Assembly (NCBI GenBank): GCA_963733915.1
Contig: CAVTEP010000006.1
Location: 992,001 to 1,056,000, forward strand
DNA length: 64,000 nt
Direction of reading: 5' to 3'
DNA from: Sulfomarinibacter sp963733915
Lineage (GTDB): Bacteria > Acidobacteriota > Thermoanaerobaculia > Thermoanaerobaculales > Sulfomarinibacteraceae
Positions 1-7,870 of this stretch are shown piece after piece; position 1 is the stretch's first letter, and the number at the start of each line of letters is the position of its first letter. A program made the translations under genes and the position numbers. Under the pieces are notes generated by a model. The model saw only the letters and a list, made by a program, of their open reading frames with translations. It was not told where the DNA came from and did no database searches.

Positions 1-901
1 GTCGCAGCACCTCCGCCGCTACCGGCTCGGCGCCGCTGAGCGCCACCCGCCACGAGGACAGGTCGACGCCCTCGAGCTCATCGTCGCGGATGCGATCAAT
101 GCACAATCCATATGCAAAGTTCGGCGCCGGCGAGACGGTCGCCCGGTAGTTCGAGATGGTCCGTAGCCACACCACCGGCCGGGCGACGAAGAGCTCGGGT
201 GGGATCAGGGTCAGCGTCGCGGGCCGCTCAAGGGCCGGAAAGACGCAACCGATCAGCCCCATGTCGTGATACAGCGGCAACCAGCTGGCGCCGCTGTGGA
301 CGACACCGTTACCATCAGGCCAGAAACCGTTCAGGCGCACCGTCTGCGCAACCACCGCACGGTGGCTGAGGGCGACCGGTTTGGGGTCGACCGTTGTTCC
401 CGACGAAAACTGGACGAGAGCGAGCTGTTCCGGATCCACCGCCATCGACGACGGCGTTGCCGACGGCAGCGCGTCGACGGTCGCACAGCCGAGAGCGGGC
501 CGCGCAGCTTCAACCGCCTGGCCAAGGAGGCGGCGGACACGGCCGTCCGCCAGCACAAGGCGCGCATCGACCGCCGACAGCATTGCCGCCGTGCGGTCGT
601 GGTACTCGTCGAGGCGTCCGAGACGCACCGGCGGGTACAGCGGAACCGGCACCGCTCCCGCCAGGAGGGCGCCAAAAAAGGCGTCGAAGAACTCTGCGCA
701 GGTCGGGTAGATGATGGCCACGCACTCACCCGGACCGACCCCCGCCGCGCGCAGGCGGCCGGCCACCGCCAGTGCCCTGCGGTGGACCTCGGACCAGGGC
801 AGCCAACTCGCCCGCTCGTGCCGGTCGAGGATCCGCAGTCCGGCCTCGACCGAGTCCGCGGCCCGCTCCAGCAGTGTATTGACCGTCGAATCTTCAGCCA
901 T
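1..901 (-). CDS. Fatty acyl-AMP ligase (FAAL), 3' part beyond window
   Basis: The first 300 residues of an AMP-forming acyl ligase are visible; the C-terminus lies outside the window. The P-loop-like motif QFSSGTTVDPK is at about residues 164-174, WLPLYHDMGLIG at 207-218, SPAPNFAYGL at 257-266 and LSGAEPV near 289. The YPPVRLGRLDEY segment (about 89-100) is typical of fatty acyl-AMP ligases, which load fatty acids onto carrier proteins instead of CoA. The ATG overlaps the last 8 bases of the upstream ACP gene, so the two are probably translationally coupled. I infer that it charges that ACP with a fatty acid for the type III polyketide synthase in the same operon. Confidence 0.9.
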   Translation of the reverse strand, partial: MAEDSTVNTLLERAADSVEAGLRILDRHERASWLPWSEVHRRALAVAGRLRAAGVGPGECVAIIYPTCAEFFDAFFGALLAGAVPVPLYPPVRLGRLDEYHDRTAAMLSAVDARLVLADGRVRRLLGQAVEAARPALGCATVDALPSATPSSMAVDPEQLALVQFSSGTTVDPKPVALSHRAVVAQTVRLNGFWPDGNGVVHSGASWLPLYHDMGLIGCVFPALERPATLTLIPPELFVARPVVWLRTISNYRATVSPAPNFAYGLCIDRIRDDELEGVDLSSWRVALSGAEPVAAEVLR

Positions 902-1136
902 CGAGTCGTTCCCGGATGATCGTGACCAGATCGCCGACCGTGACAATCCCCGCTTCCTCGTCAAGACAGACCCGGAAGTGGTTCTCCACCTCGAGGGCGA
1001 GGGTCAGGCTCTTGAGCGAGTCGAGTTCGAGGTCCTCGACCAGACGCATGTCGGGGCTGAGCTCGCCCCGCCAATCAAGGTGGATGCGCGCGACCTCGGC
1101 AATGCCGTCCATGATCCTTGCGTCCGTGCAGCTCAC
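894..1136 (-). CDS. Acyl carrier protein
   Basis: An 80-residue acyl carrier protein. The phosphopantetheine site is LELDSLKSL with Ser40, followed by the helix TLALEVENHF typical of ACPs. The start is a GTG preceded by GGAGGA five bases upstream; it overlaps the stop of the methyltransferase gene as GTGA. The protein lies between a methyltransferase and a fatty acyl-AMP ligase in a type III polyketide synthase operon, so it is probably a dedicated carrier for the acyl starter and not the housekeeping ACP. An ATG eight codons further in is possible, but it has no comparable ribosome binding site. Confidence 0.88.
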   Translation of the reverse strand: MSCTDARIMDGIAEVARIHLDWRGELSPDMRLVEDLELDSLKSLTLALEVENHFRVCLDEEAGIVTVGDLVTIIRERLDG

Positions 1137-1678
1137 GAGCTCCTCCGGACTGCGTACAACTCGAGTGCTCGTTCCTCGACACCGATCCGGGTTTTCAGGA
1201 TCGCGAGGTTTGCGAAAGAGAACCCGATCGCCGTCAGCCACGCGCAATGAATCATCGGGATGGCGGCGATCTCGAGCACCACCGCCAGATAGTTGGGATG
1301 CCGGAGCCATTGGTAGGGTCCCGAGGAAATGAGCCTCTCTCCCGGCACCACGACCACGCGAGTAGTCCAACGATCGCCGAGGGTTCTCAGGACCCACCAG
1401 CGAAGCCCGAGGGCGGCGATCAGAAACAGCATCGCAATCAGAGCTACCGGCGGCCTCCACGGTCGATGCAGCAGCCAGACCTCCGCCACGCACGACAGCA
1501 GGAATGCGGTGTGCAGCGCCACCATCCACGGATAGTGACCGGCGCCCACCTCTTTGCCGCCGAGCGATCGGAGGGAGCGCTCGTTACGTTTGGAGATCTC
1601 GAACTCCCACAGGCGTTGCCCGGCGATCAATGCGATCAGCACGGTGTAAGCGATCCTGGAGTCGACGCCGAAAATCAT
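1133..1678 (-). CDS. Isoprenylcysteine carboxyl methyltransferase (ICMT) family protein
   Basis: A 181-residue integral membrane protein with about five hydrophobic segments. It carries the ICMT/PEMT signature in its C-terminal half (SSGPYQWLRHPNYL, then EIAAIPM and GVEERAL). Members of this family beside bacterial type III polyketide synthases (SrsB, BpsB) O-methylate alkylresorcinols or alkylpyrones. The ATG overlaps the synthase stop codon (ATGA), and its own stop overlaps the ACP start, so it is part of the same translationally coupled operon. The substrate is inferred from context. Confidence 0.85.
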   Translation of the reverse strand: MIFGVDSRIAYTVLIALIAGQRLWEFEISKRNERSLRSLGGKEVGAGHYPWMVALHTAFLLSCVAEVWLLHRPWRPPVALIAMLFLIAALGLRWWVLRTLGDRWTTRVVVVPGERLISSGPYQWLRHPNYLAVVLEIAAIPMIHCAWLTAIGFSFANLAILKTRIGVEERALELYAVRRSS

Positions 1679-2739
1679 CTGACGGGCCCCAGCTCCCACT
1701 CCAGCAAAACCAACTCCGAGCAGAATCCGGGTCCCATGGCCGACATCAGGCCCCGGCTCCCCGGGGGCGGCGGCGACCCAAGGACCTCTTCCAGCACCAG
1801 AAGCACCGAGGTCGAGGAAAGGTTGCCCACCTGGCGCAGGGTCCGCCACGCCCCTTCGAGTGCGTCTGCCGGGAGGTCGAGCGCCTCCTGCATGGCCTCG
1901 AGCACCTTCGGTCCCCCAGGGTGCGAGACCCAAACCGCGATATCGCCAATCGTGAGCCCGTGTTCGGCAAGAAATGCCTCAACGTCTCGTCGCAGGTACC
2001 GGCGCACCATTTCCGGCACCTCGGCCGACAGCACGATCTTGAAACCACGTTCCGACACGTCCCACCCCATCACTCGCTCGGTGTCGGTATAGAAGGACGA
2101 GCGGCTGTCCACAACCCGGGGGCCGTCGCCCCCTCGATCGGCGCCCACCAGCACCGCCGCAGCAGCGCCGTCGCCAAAGAGGCCCGACGCGATCAAATTC
2201 TCCACTGAGAGGTCTTCGCGCTGGAGGGTCAACGAACACAGCTCGACCGACAACAGGACCGCCACGTCCTCCGGATGACCTTTCAGATAGTCCGCCGCTC
2301 GGGCCACACCGGCCGCACCCGCCAGGCAACCGAGACCGAAGAGAGGCACCCTTTTCACCTTCGCGGGCAGCCCGAGGCGGTTCATCAGGCGGGCGTCGAT
2401 GGAAGGCGTGGCAACACCCGTGACCGTGGTAGAAAAGAATGCGTCGACCTCACCGACCTCGAGCCCCGCGCGATCGAGGGCCTCGAGGACGGCCTTCCCT
2501 CCAAGCTCCTGGGCGACCCGGATCCAATGATCGTTGGCCTGGCCCCAGGTCTCGATCTTCGGGTATTCCTCCATGGGCAATGCCAGGTGGCGCCCGCCGA
2601 CCAACACGTTGCGGTGGAGCTGCTCGACCCGGTCGATGTTGAAGTAGCGCTCCGCCCACTGCTCGCGAAACGCCGCCAGCAGCGTGTCCTGGTCGTAGTA
2701 GTGCTCGGCCAGAGCGGATCCAACGGCAGTGATCCTCAT
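1675..2739 (-). CDS. Type III polyketide synthase (chalcone/alkylpyrone synthase family)
   Basis: A 354-residue thiolase-fold enzyme of normal length for type III synthases. The catalytic triad is visible: Cys138 in FGLGCLAGAAG, His273 in WVSHPGGPK and Asn306 in VGNLSST. The GPGFCSE motif near the C-terminus forms the usual active-site loop. These homodimeric enzymes extend an acyl starter with malonyl-CoA to alkylpyrones or alkylresorcinols. The fatty acyl-AMP ligase and ACP downstream suggest a long-chain starter delivered from a carrier protein. I chose the ATG with CGGAAG upstream; a GTG eight codons earlier (2763) is the alternative start. Confidence 0.92.
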   Translation of the reverse strand: MRITAVGSALAEHYYDQDTLLAAFREQWAERYFNIDRVEQLHRNVLVGGRHLALPMEEYPKIETWGQANDHWIRVAQELGGKAVLEALDRAGLEVGEVDAFFSTTVTGVATPSIDARLMNRLGLPAKVKRVPLFGLGCLAGAAGVARAADYLKGHPEDVAVLLSVELCSLTLQREDLSVENLIASGLFGDGAAAAVLVGADRGGDGPRVVDSRSSFYTDTERVMGWDVSERGFKIVLSAEVPEMVRRYLRRDVEAFLAEHGLTIGDIAVWVSHPGGPKVLEAMQEALDLPADALEGAWRTLRQVGNLSSTSVLLVLEEVLGSPPPPGSRGLMSAMGPGFCSELVLLEWELGPVR

Positions 2740-2831
2740 CGCGAGCTTCCGGTCTGTTCGCACTCCCGGCGGGTGATGTTCGGTCCCATGCCGTTTTCAA
2801 CAATGCCGGCGCCCCGAGAATTGCCGGGAAT

Positions 2832-4022
2832 TCAGGTGTCAAGACCTCGAGCAGCTTTGAATCGGAGCAGGGCGACCACGGCGATCACCGCGGCCAGCAG
2901 CATGAAGACCGAGCCGGTGCGGAAGGGCCACTCGAAACCGAGAGCGCCATAGACGACCTCGCCCCAAAAGGGACCGATGATCCGCGCGAGGCTGGACATG
3001 CCCTGGTAGACGCCCATCACCCCGCCCACCTGGTCGGCATCGACAAGCTTCGAGGTGAAGGCGGACAGTGATGGGTGGGCGACGCCCTGGCCGAGAGCGA
3101 GGACCGCCAGAACTGCCAGCAGCGGCCCCCGGCCCGGCGTGTAGGGCAGCAGACCGAGAGCGACAAAGCTGAGCAGCGTGCCGGCCACGATCAAACGAAG
3201 CTCACCGAAGTGTCTTACCAACCGGCCCACCAGCCCCCCCTGGACGATCGCACCGAGGATTCCCGCGTAGACGAAGAGCCAGGCGATCGTCGAGGTCGAG
3301 TATGCAAATCGAAGCTTTGCGAACTGGGCAAAGGTGGTCTCGAAGTTGGCAAAGGCAAAGACCGCGAAAAACACCATCAACAGACACAGGCTGACGATGG
3401 GATGCGAGAGCGCCTCGGCCAGACTGCTCAGGTTGAGGGGGTGGCGTCTCGCCTCGCGCCTGGCGTCGGCGTCGAGAGTTTCCGGAAGCCGGGTGAGCAC
3501 CAGGACGAAAGCGATTGCCGAGGCAATCGCGGCCGCGACTCCCGGCATCCACGGCGCCACGGTCACCAATAGTGCGCCGATCGCAGGTCCGAGAATGAAA
3601 CCGAGGCCGAAGGCGGCGCCGATCAAACCCATCCCTTTGGCGCGATCTTCGGGTCCGGTGATGTCGGCGATCACCGCCTGGGCGGTGGAGATGTTGCCGC
3701 CGGAGATCCCGTCGATGATGCGCGAGGCGAAGAGCATGCCGAGCGACCCGGCGATGCCGAAGAGAACATAGCCTACGGCTGAGCCAACCAACGACACCAG
3801 CAGCACCGGGCGCCGGCCCAGCCTGTCCGAGAGGCGCCCGAGGATCGGCGCAAAGAGAAACTGCATGATCGAAAACGAAGCCATCAATAGACCGAATACC
3901 ACCGGCGACGGTCCGTAGGCCTCGGCATAGAGCGGCAGGATCGGAATGACGATGCCGAATCCCACCAGATCGATAAAGACGATCAGAAAAACAATCCCGA
4001 TCTTCGCGCGGTGTTCTTTCAA
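2832..4022 (-). CDS. MFS efflux transporter, TetA-like (DHA1 family)
   Basis: A 396-residue major facilitator with about 12 hydrophobic segments. The N-terminal helix FIDLVGFGIVIPILPLYAE and the loop 2-3 motif GRLSDRLGRRPVLL are characteristic of the TetA/DHA1 drug-proton antiporters. The start codon is TTG, preceded by AAAAGGGAGA. It is the first gene of the polyketide operon, 92 bases upstream of the synthase, so an export role for the lipid product is plausible. A general drug efflux role cannot be excluded. A G-quadruplex motif lies directly upstream of its likely -10 box. Confidence 0.85.
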   Translation of the reverse strand: MKEHRAKIGIVFLIVFIDLVGFGIVIPILPLYAEAYGPSPVVFGLLMASFSIMQFLFAPILGRLSDRLGRRPVLLVSLVGSAVGYVLFGIAGSLGMLFASRIIDGISGGNISTAQAVIADITGPEDRAKGMGLIGAAFGLGFILGPAIGALLVTVAPWMPGVAAAIASAIAFVLVLTRLPETLDADARREARRHPLNLSSLAEALSHPIVSLCLLMVFFAVFAFANFETTFAQFAKLRFAYSTSTIAWLFVYAGILGAIVQGGLVGRLVRHFGELRLIVAGTLLSFVALGLLPYTPGRGPLLAVLAVLALGQGVAHPSLSAFTSKLVDADQVGGVMGVYQGMSSLARIIGPFWGEVVYGALGFEWPFRTGSVFMLLAAVIAVVALLRFKAARGLDT

Positions 4023-4052
4023 GCCGGCGGTCTCCCTTTTCTGACGCGGGGC

Positions 4053-4079
4053 ATTCTACACGCGCCCGCCCTCCCGCCC
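4053..4079 (-). promoter_or_regulatory. Putative extended -10 promoter with G-quadruplex motif in the -35 position
   Basis: Reading the minus strand, TGTAGAAT (bases 4060-4053) is a good extended -10 box about 31 bases before the transporter start. The -35 region is replaced by GGGCGGGAGGGCGGG (4079-4065), four G3 runs with one-base loops. No TTGACA-like -35 is present. The promoter call is an inference; the G-run motif is seen directly. Confidence 0.4.
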
Positions 4080-4245
4080 GATCCTGGATGCTGAATGCGA
4101 TGCGATCCCGGTTCTTTGGTCTTCGGTGTCAAGGGGCAGATGGGAGTAGTGGTGAAAAGGGGAAAAGGGGAAAAGGAGACTGCGCCTTCCCCTCTGCTCC
4201 TTTTCTCCTTTTCTCCTTTTCTCCATATCACGGAGGGGTGGGTGG
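4065..4245. repeat. Word-array/G-core intergenic element, locus A
   Basis: Between the trkH stop codon and the transporter promoter. It holds a perfect four-run G motif on the minus strand (4065-4079), then three GGGGAAAA words (about 4154-4177), their near-complement CTCCTTTT repeated 3.5 times with 8-base period (4197-4224), and a plus-strand G core GGAGGGGTGGGTGG (4232-4245). The last core touches the trkH stop codon. The two word arrays can pair over about 27 bases. Bases 4080-4150 hold no gene. Confidence 0.85.
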
Positions 4246-5682
4246 TCAGCGCCGCCAGAACTCCCGCGAGAAGAGGGCGAGGAGTGTGAAGACCTCGAGG
4301 CGGCCAAAGAGCATGCATCCGGCGAGCACGATCTTCACCAGACCTGGGAAGTGGGCAAAGTTGTCGTAGGCCCCGATCTCGCCCAGCCCCGGTCCGACGT
4401 TCCCGATCGAGGTCAAACCCGCGGAAATCGCTGTCATAAGATCGTATCCATAGGCCGTCACCACTGCGGTGCCGACAAGGGCGATCAACAGATACGCGGT
4501 CAGGAACGACCAGATCCCCGACAGCACCGACTCCGAAACCACCGCACCGCCGTACTTCACCGGCCGCACGGCGTGCGGGTGAATCAAACGGTGAAGCGTG
4601 GTTCGCAGGGAGGACATCGCGAGCAGCGCGCGGAGACTCTTGACACCGCCGCCGGTCGAACCCGACATGCCGCCGAGCACCATCAGACACAGCAGCACGA
4701 GGAGCGGCAAGGTCGCCCAGGTTTCGAAATCGGTGGTGCAGTAACCCGTTGTGGTGAGAATGCTGACTGTCTGGAATGCTGCGTGGCGGAAGCTGTCCGC
4801 CAGCCGGTCGCCTTTCTCGTGGACGGTGACAAACAGGATCAATGTCGCCACCGCAATCACACCGAGGAAATAGCGCAGCTCGGCATCCCGCCACACCTCC
4901 TTGACGCGGCCCGAGAGCAGGCGGAAGTGAAGGACGAAGTTGATCCCGGCAAGCATCATGAAGAGGATCACGATCCACTCCACGGCTGGGGAGCCAAACT
5001 CCCCCACCGAGGTGTTTCTGGTCGAAAACCCGCCGGTGGCGAGGGTCGTGAACGAATGGCAGAGCGCGTCAAAGCCACTGAGGCCGGCAAGTCGCAAAGC
5101 AATCCACTCGGCCGCCGTGAAGCCGACGTACACCATCCACAATGTGCGTGCAGTCTCGGCCAGCCGCGGCCGCACCTTGTCCGCCACGGGCCCGGGGACC
5201 TCGGCCTTGAATAGCTGCATGCCGCCGATACCGAGCAGAGGCAGGATCGCAATGGTGAAGAGAATGATGCCCATGCCACCCAGCCACTGGCTCATCGCCC
5301 GCCACAACAACAGCGATCGCGGGATGATCGTGACATCGGGAATCACCGTCGATCCGGTCGTCGTAAATCCGGACACCGACTCGAAGAACGCGTCGGCGGG
5401 GCCTAGAGCACCGCTCACGACATAGGGAACAGCGCCGACCAGCGATACCGCGATCCACGCCCCGCTGACGATCAGGAATCCGTCACGGGGCCTGATGTGG
5501 CGGTCACTCGGGGGGTGGGCGCGGATCAGCAGCACGCCGATGACCGCGGTCAACGCGATCGCGGCCGCCCACGGCTCCAGAGATTCCCCGAAGACCAGGC
5601 TCGCCAGCGCCGGCAGACAGAGGAAAGCACAGTCGAGCAGCAGCAGCCAGCCGAGCAGGTAGATATCAAATGGGCGGTTCAC
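4246..5682 (-). CDS. trkH: Trk system potassium uptake protein TrkH
   Basis: A 478-residue K+ channel-like membrane subunit with four repeated membrane-pore-membrane units. Selectivity-filter-like turns are visible at GFTTTGST, TTLATGGFST, TTTGYCT and TSIGNVGPG, each followed by a hydrophobic helix. Length and motifs fit TrkH/KtrB. It starts with GTG, 24 bases after trkA, with GGAGGT upstream. TrkH forms the pore through the inner membrane and TrkA gates it from the cytoplasm; the gene pair is the complete minimal system. Confidence 0.93.
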   Translation of the reverse strand: MNRPFDIYLLGWLLLLDCAFLCLPALASLVFGESLEPWAAAIALTAVIGVLLIRAHPPSDRHIRPRDGFLIVSGAWIAVSLVGAVPYVVSGALGPADAFFESVSGFTTTGSTVIPDVTIIPRSLLLWRAMSQWLGGMGIILFTIAILPLLGIGGMQLFKAEVPGPVADKVRPRLAETARTLWMVYVGFTAAEWIALRLAGLSGFDALCHSFTTLATGGFSTRNTSVGEFGSPAVEWIVILFMMLAGINFVLHFRLLSGRVKEVWRDAELRYFLGVIAVATLILFVTVHEKGDRLADSFRHAAFQTVSILTTTGYCTTDFETWATLPLLVLLCLMVLGGMSGSTGGGVKSLRALLAMSSLRTTLHRLIHPHAVRPVKYGGAVVSESVLSGIWSFLTAYLLIALVGTAVVTAYGYDLMTAISAGLTSIGNVGPGLGEIGAYDNFAHFPGLVKIVLAGCMLFGRLEVFTLLALFSREFWRR

Positions 5683-5706
5683 CGGTCGACGACCTCCACG
5701 GGAGTC

Positions 5707-7059
5707 CTAGGGGGCCTCGAGCACCGCGTCGAGTCTCGACGCCACCTCGGCCGACGCCGCCACGACTACCTGGTCTCCGGCTTCGATACGGTCACTACCG
5801 CTCGGGATGAAGATCCTCTCGCCCCGTCGCACCGCGACCACGAGAATGCCCCGCGGCAACCCGAGCCCGGATAGGGGCGACCGCACCAGCCGGCTGCCCT
5901 CCGCCGCCTCGACCTCGAAGACCTCGACCGAGTCCTCGAGCAGCGCCGCCACCGCGGTGATCCGACCCTTGCGCGCGAAATGCAGGGCGAGGCTCACCGA
6001 CAGCAGCCGCGGCGAAATGATCGCGTCGATGCCGAGCTCACCCACCAGACTGGAGAGCGCCGCGTTGTCGACCAGCGCAAAGGTGTGGGCCGAGCCCATC
6101 TTTCCGGCGAGCAGGCACGCCACCACATTCTCCTCGTGGTAGTCGGTGCAGGCGACAAAACCCGCGACGCGATCGGCGCCCTCCTCGCGCAGGAGCTCGC
6201 GGTTCGTCGGGCTGCCGTGAATGACGAGGGTGTCGGCAAGAACCCCCGCAGCGTCATTGCATGCCTCGCGTCGCTCGTCGATCAGCGTCACCGGCACGCC
6301 GTCTTCCTCGAGACGTTTCGCCAGGCTGATGCCGATCCGCGTCGCGCCGGCGATCATGACCCGCCGCTCGGCGCCGCGGTGGAGACCGAGGAGCGTGAGG
6401 ACATTGTCGAGCTCGGCCGGATCCATCGCAAAATAGACGAGATCTCCGGCCCGGATCTCGTCGTCTCCATAGGGAACTCGCCAGTGGCCATCGCGACGGA
6501 TGGCCACCACCAGCATGGGCGTTGCCGGAAACAACAGGCGGAGGTGAGACAGCATGAGACCCGCGAACTCGCTCCTGGGCCTGATGTGGAAGCCCGCGAC
6601 CAGCAGATTGCCGTCGAAGAACGAGACCACGTCGACCGCCCCCGGAACCGGCAACAACGACAAGATCTTGTCGACCGCCGCCATGTCCGGATTGATGGCG
6701 ACCCGCTCGCCGCCCGGCTCCCGGGCGATGCGGCGGAATCCTTCTTCATGGCCGGGATCCCGGAGCCGTGCCGCCACCATCGGCACCTTGAAGATCACCG
6801 ACCCGACCAGCGCCACAACCATGTTGGCGGCGTCGGAATCGGTGGTGGCGAGCACCAGGTCGGCGTCCTCGATGCCTGCTTGCATCAGCACCGGGATAGT
6901 TGAGCCGTTGCCGCAAATGGTCTGTACGTCGAGCTGCTCGTTGAGGTCTGTGATCAGCTCGCGGCTCTGCTCGACGAGCACCACGTCGTGGCCGTCACCC
7001 GAAAGCTTGGCGGCGAGGGTCGAGCCCACGAGCCCGCCCCCGACAACGATCACCCTCAT
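5707..7059 (-). CDS. trkA: Trk system potassium uptake protein TrkA
   Basis: A 450-residue cytoplasmic regulator with two tandem RCK modules. The first begins VIVVGGGLVGSTLAAKL, the second RRVMIAGATRIGISLAKRL near residue 230; each is a Rossmann nucleotide-binding fold followed by a RCK-C (TrkA-C) domain, the last ending about residue 445. It binds NAD(H)/ATP-type ligands and controls TrkH. I chose the ATG at 7059; a GTG three codons earlier is in frame. It is co-transcribed with trkH downstream. Confidence 0.93.
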   Translation of the reverse strand: MRVIVVGGGLVGSTLAAKLSGDGHDVVLVEQSRELITDLNEQLDVQTICGNGSTIPVLMQAGIEDADLVLATTDSDAANMVVALVGSVIFKVPMVAARLRDPGHEEGFRRIAREPGGERVAINPDMAAVDKILSLLPVPGAVDVVSFFDGNLLVAGFHIRPRSEFAGLMLSHLRLLFPATPMLVVAIRRDGHWRVPYGDDEIRAGDLVYFAMDPAELDNVLTLLGLHRGAERRVMIAGATRIGISLAKRLEEDGVPVTLIDERREACNDAAGVLADTLVIHGSPTNRELLREEGADRVAGFVACTDYHEENVVACLLAGKMGSAHTFALVDNAALSSLVGELGIDAIISPRLLSVSLALHFARKGRITAVAALLEDSVEVFEVEAAEGSRLVRSPLSGLGLPRGILVVAVRRGERIFIPSGSDRIEAGDQVVVAASAEVASRLDAVLEAP

Positions 7060-7125
7060 GGAGAACACCCAATCTGCACCCAGGTGTGGTCAAGCGTGAT
7101 CATCATGCCCGACGCAGTTTACACA

Positions 7126-7376
7126 AATTCGGAATTCGGAAGTCGGAAGTCGGAATTTCATGCAACCTTCCGGCTTCCCCTTGCAAGCTTTGCAGCGACC
7201 GGTTGACAACACCGTCGAACAGTGAGGACGGCAAGAACGAACTTCCCAGACCTCGAGTCCGCGAATCTCGGACGGACGAAAAATTCGTTTCGATCCCGGT
7301 CACGGGGGGTGGCTGGGAACTCCGAATTCCTAATTCCGAATTCCTAATTCCTAATTCCTAATTCCTAATTCGAAAT
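7126..7376. repeat. Word-array/G-core intergenic element, locus B
   Basis: This fills most of the 320-base gap between the cytochrome lipoprotein stop and trkA. The left array is five 7-base words AATTCGG/AAGTCGG (7126-7158). The right array is eight 7-base words of the type CCTAATT/CCGAATT (7321-7376). A G-rich tract GGGGGGTGGCTGGG (7304-7317) precedes the right array. Left and right words are reverse complements. The right array ends three bases before the stop codon of the minus-strand cytochrome gene. Between the arrays I see no gene. Confidence 0.9.
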
Positions 7377-7379
7377 TGT

Positions 7380-7787
7380 CTACGGTTTCGCGCCGCCGGC
7401 GATCCAGCGGCGGTAAAGATCGAGCTCGCTCGCGCGGAGCATTTTCGACCCGGTCAGGGTGCGGGGCATGCCCTTGCCCTCTTTGCTCAGGTGCTGCAGC
7501 TTCAGCCACAGGTAGGATCGATCGGGATCTCCTGGCTCGACCAATGCCATTTCGGGTTCTTGAACCGATCGCCGCCTCACGAGATTCTGGTAGCCCACTC
7601 CCGGATCGAGAACAAGTTTCGCCTTGGCCTCCTCCGAGTCGTGGCACGAAAGACAATGCGCGGTGACCAGAGGCTCGAGATGGGTGGCGTACGAAACCGC
7701 CTCGCTTGCCGGAACCTCAGGCACCCGGCTTCCACAGCCCGAACCAAACATCAGGACGACCGAACCGACCACAATCAAAACCTTCAT
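7380..7787 (-). CDS. Small c-type cytochrome lipoprotein
   Basis: A 135-residue exported protein. It has a lipoprotein signal peptide (hydrophobic IVVGSVVLMFGSGC, with the lipidated Cys near residue 18) and a single heme-binding site CLSCH. The pattern around the heme, with HCLSCHD and later TGSKMLRASELDLYRRWIAGGA, matches the planctomycete-type cytochrome c domain often found in surface or periplasmic electron carriers. The ATG has GAGGTG six bases upstream. Its partners are unknown. It is separated from trkA by a word-array element. Confidence 0.8.
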   Translation of the reverse strand: MKVLIVVGSVVLMFGSGCGSRVPEVPASEAVSYATHLEPLVTAHCLSCHDSEEAKAKLVLDPGVGYQNLVRRRSVQEPEMALVEPGDPDRSYLWLKLQHLSKEGKGMPRTLTGSKMLRASELDLYRRWIAGGAKP

Positions 7788-7870
7788 AGCACCTCGCGTC
7801 CGCAAACACCTGGCCAAGCTCGGACTATTCCCGCGATCCCGACTCGCACGGCTGAGTCTTCCCGAGATCC

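Noticed and set aside
266..1250. Long plus-strand open frames over the ligase and ACP region
   Set aside because: Antisense shadows of GC-rich genes: no family motifs, high Arg/Pro content, while the minus strand gives clear FAAL and ACP signatures.
4151..4224. Ordinary Rho-independent terminator for trkH
   Set aside because: The arms can pair, but the stem is purine/pyrimidine-pure, not GC-rich, no T tract follows, and the same word set recurs at other boundaries. A termination role is possible but not as a classical terminator.
7318..7376. CRISPR array
   Set aside because: The repeats are 7-base words without spacers and with reverse-complement partners upstream; they do not have the 23-47 base repeat and unique spacer structure, and no cas gene is nearby.
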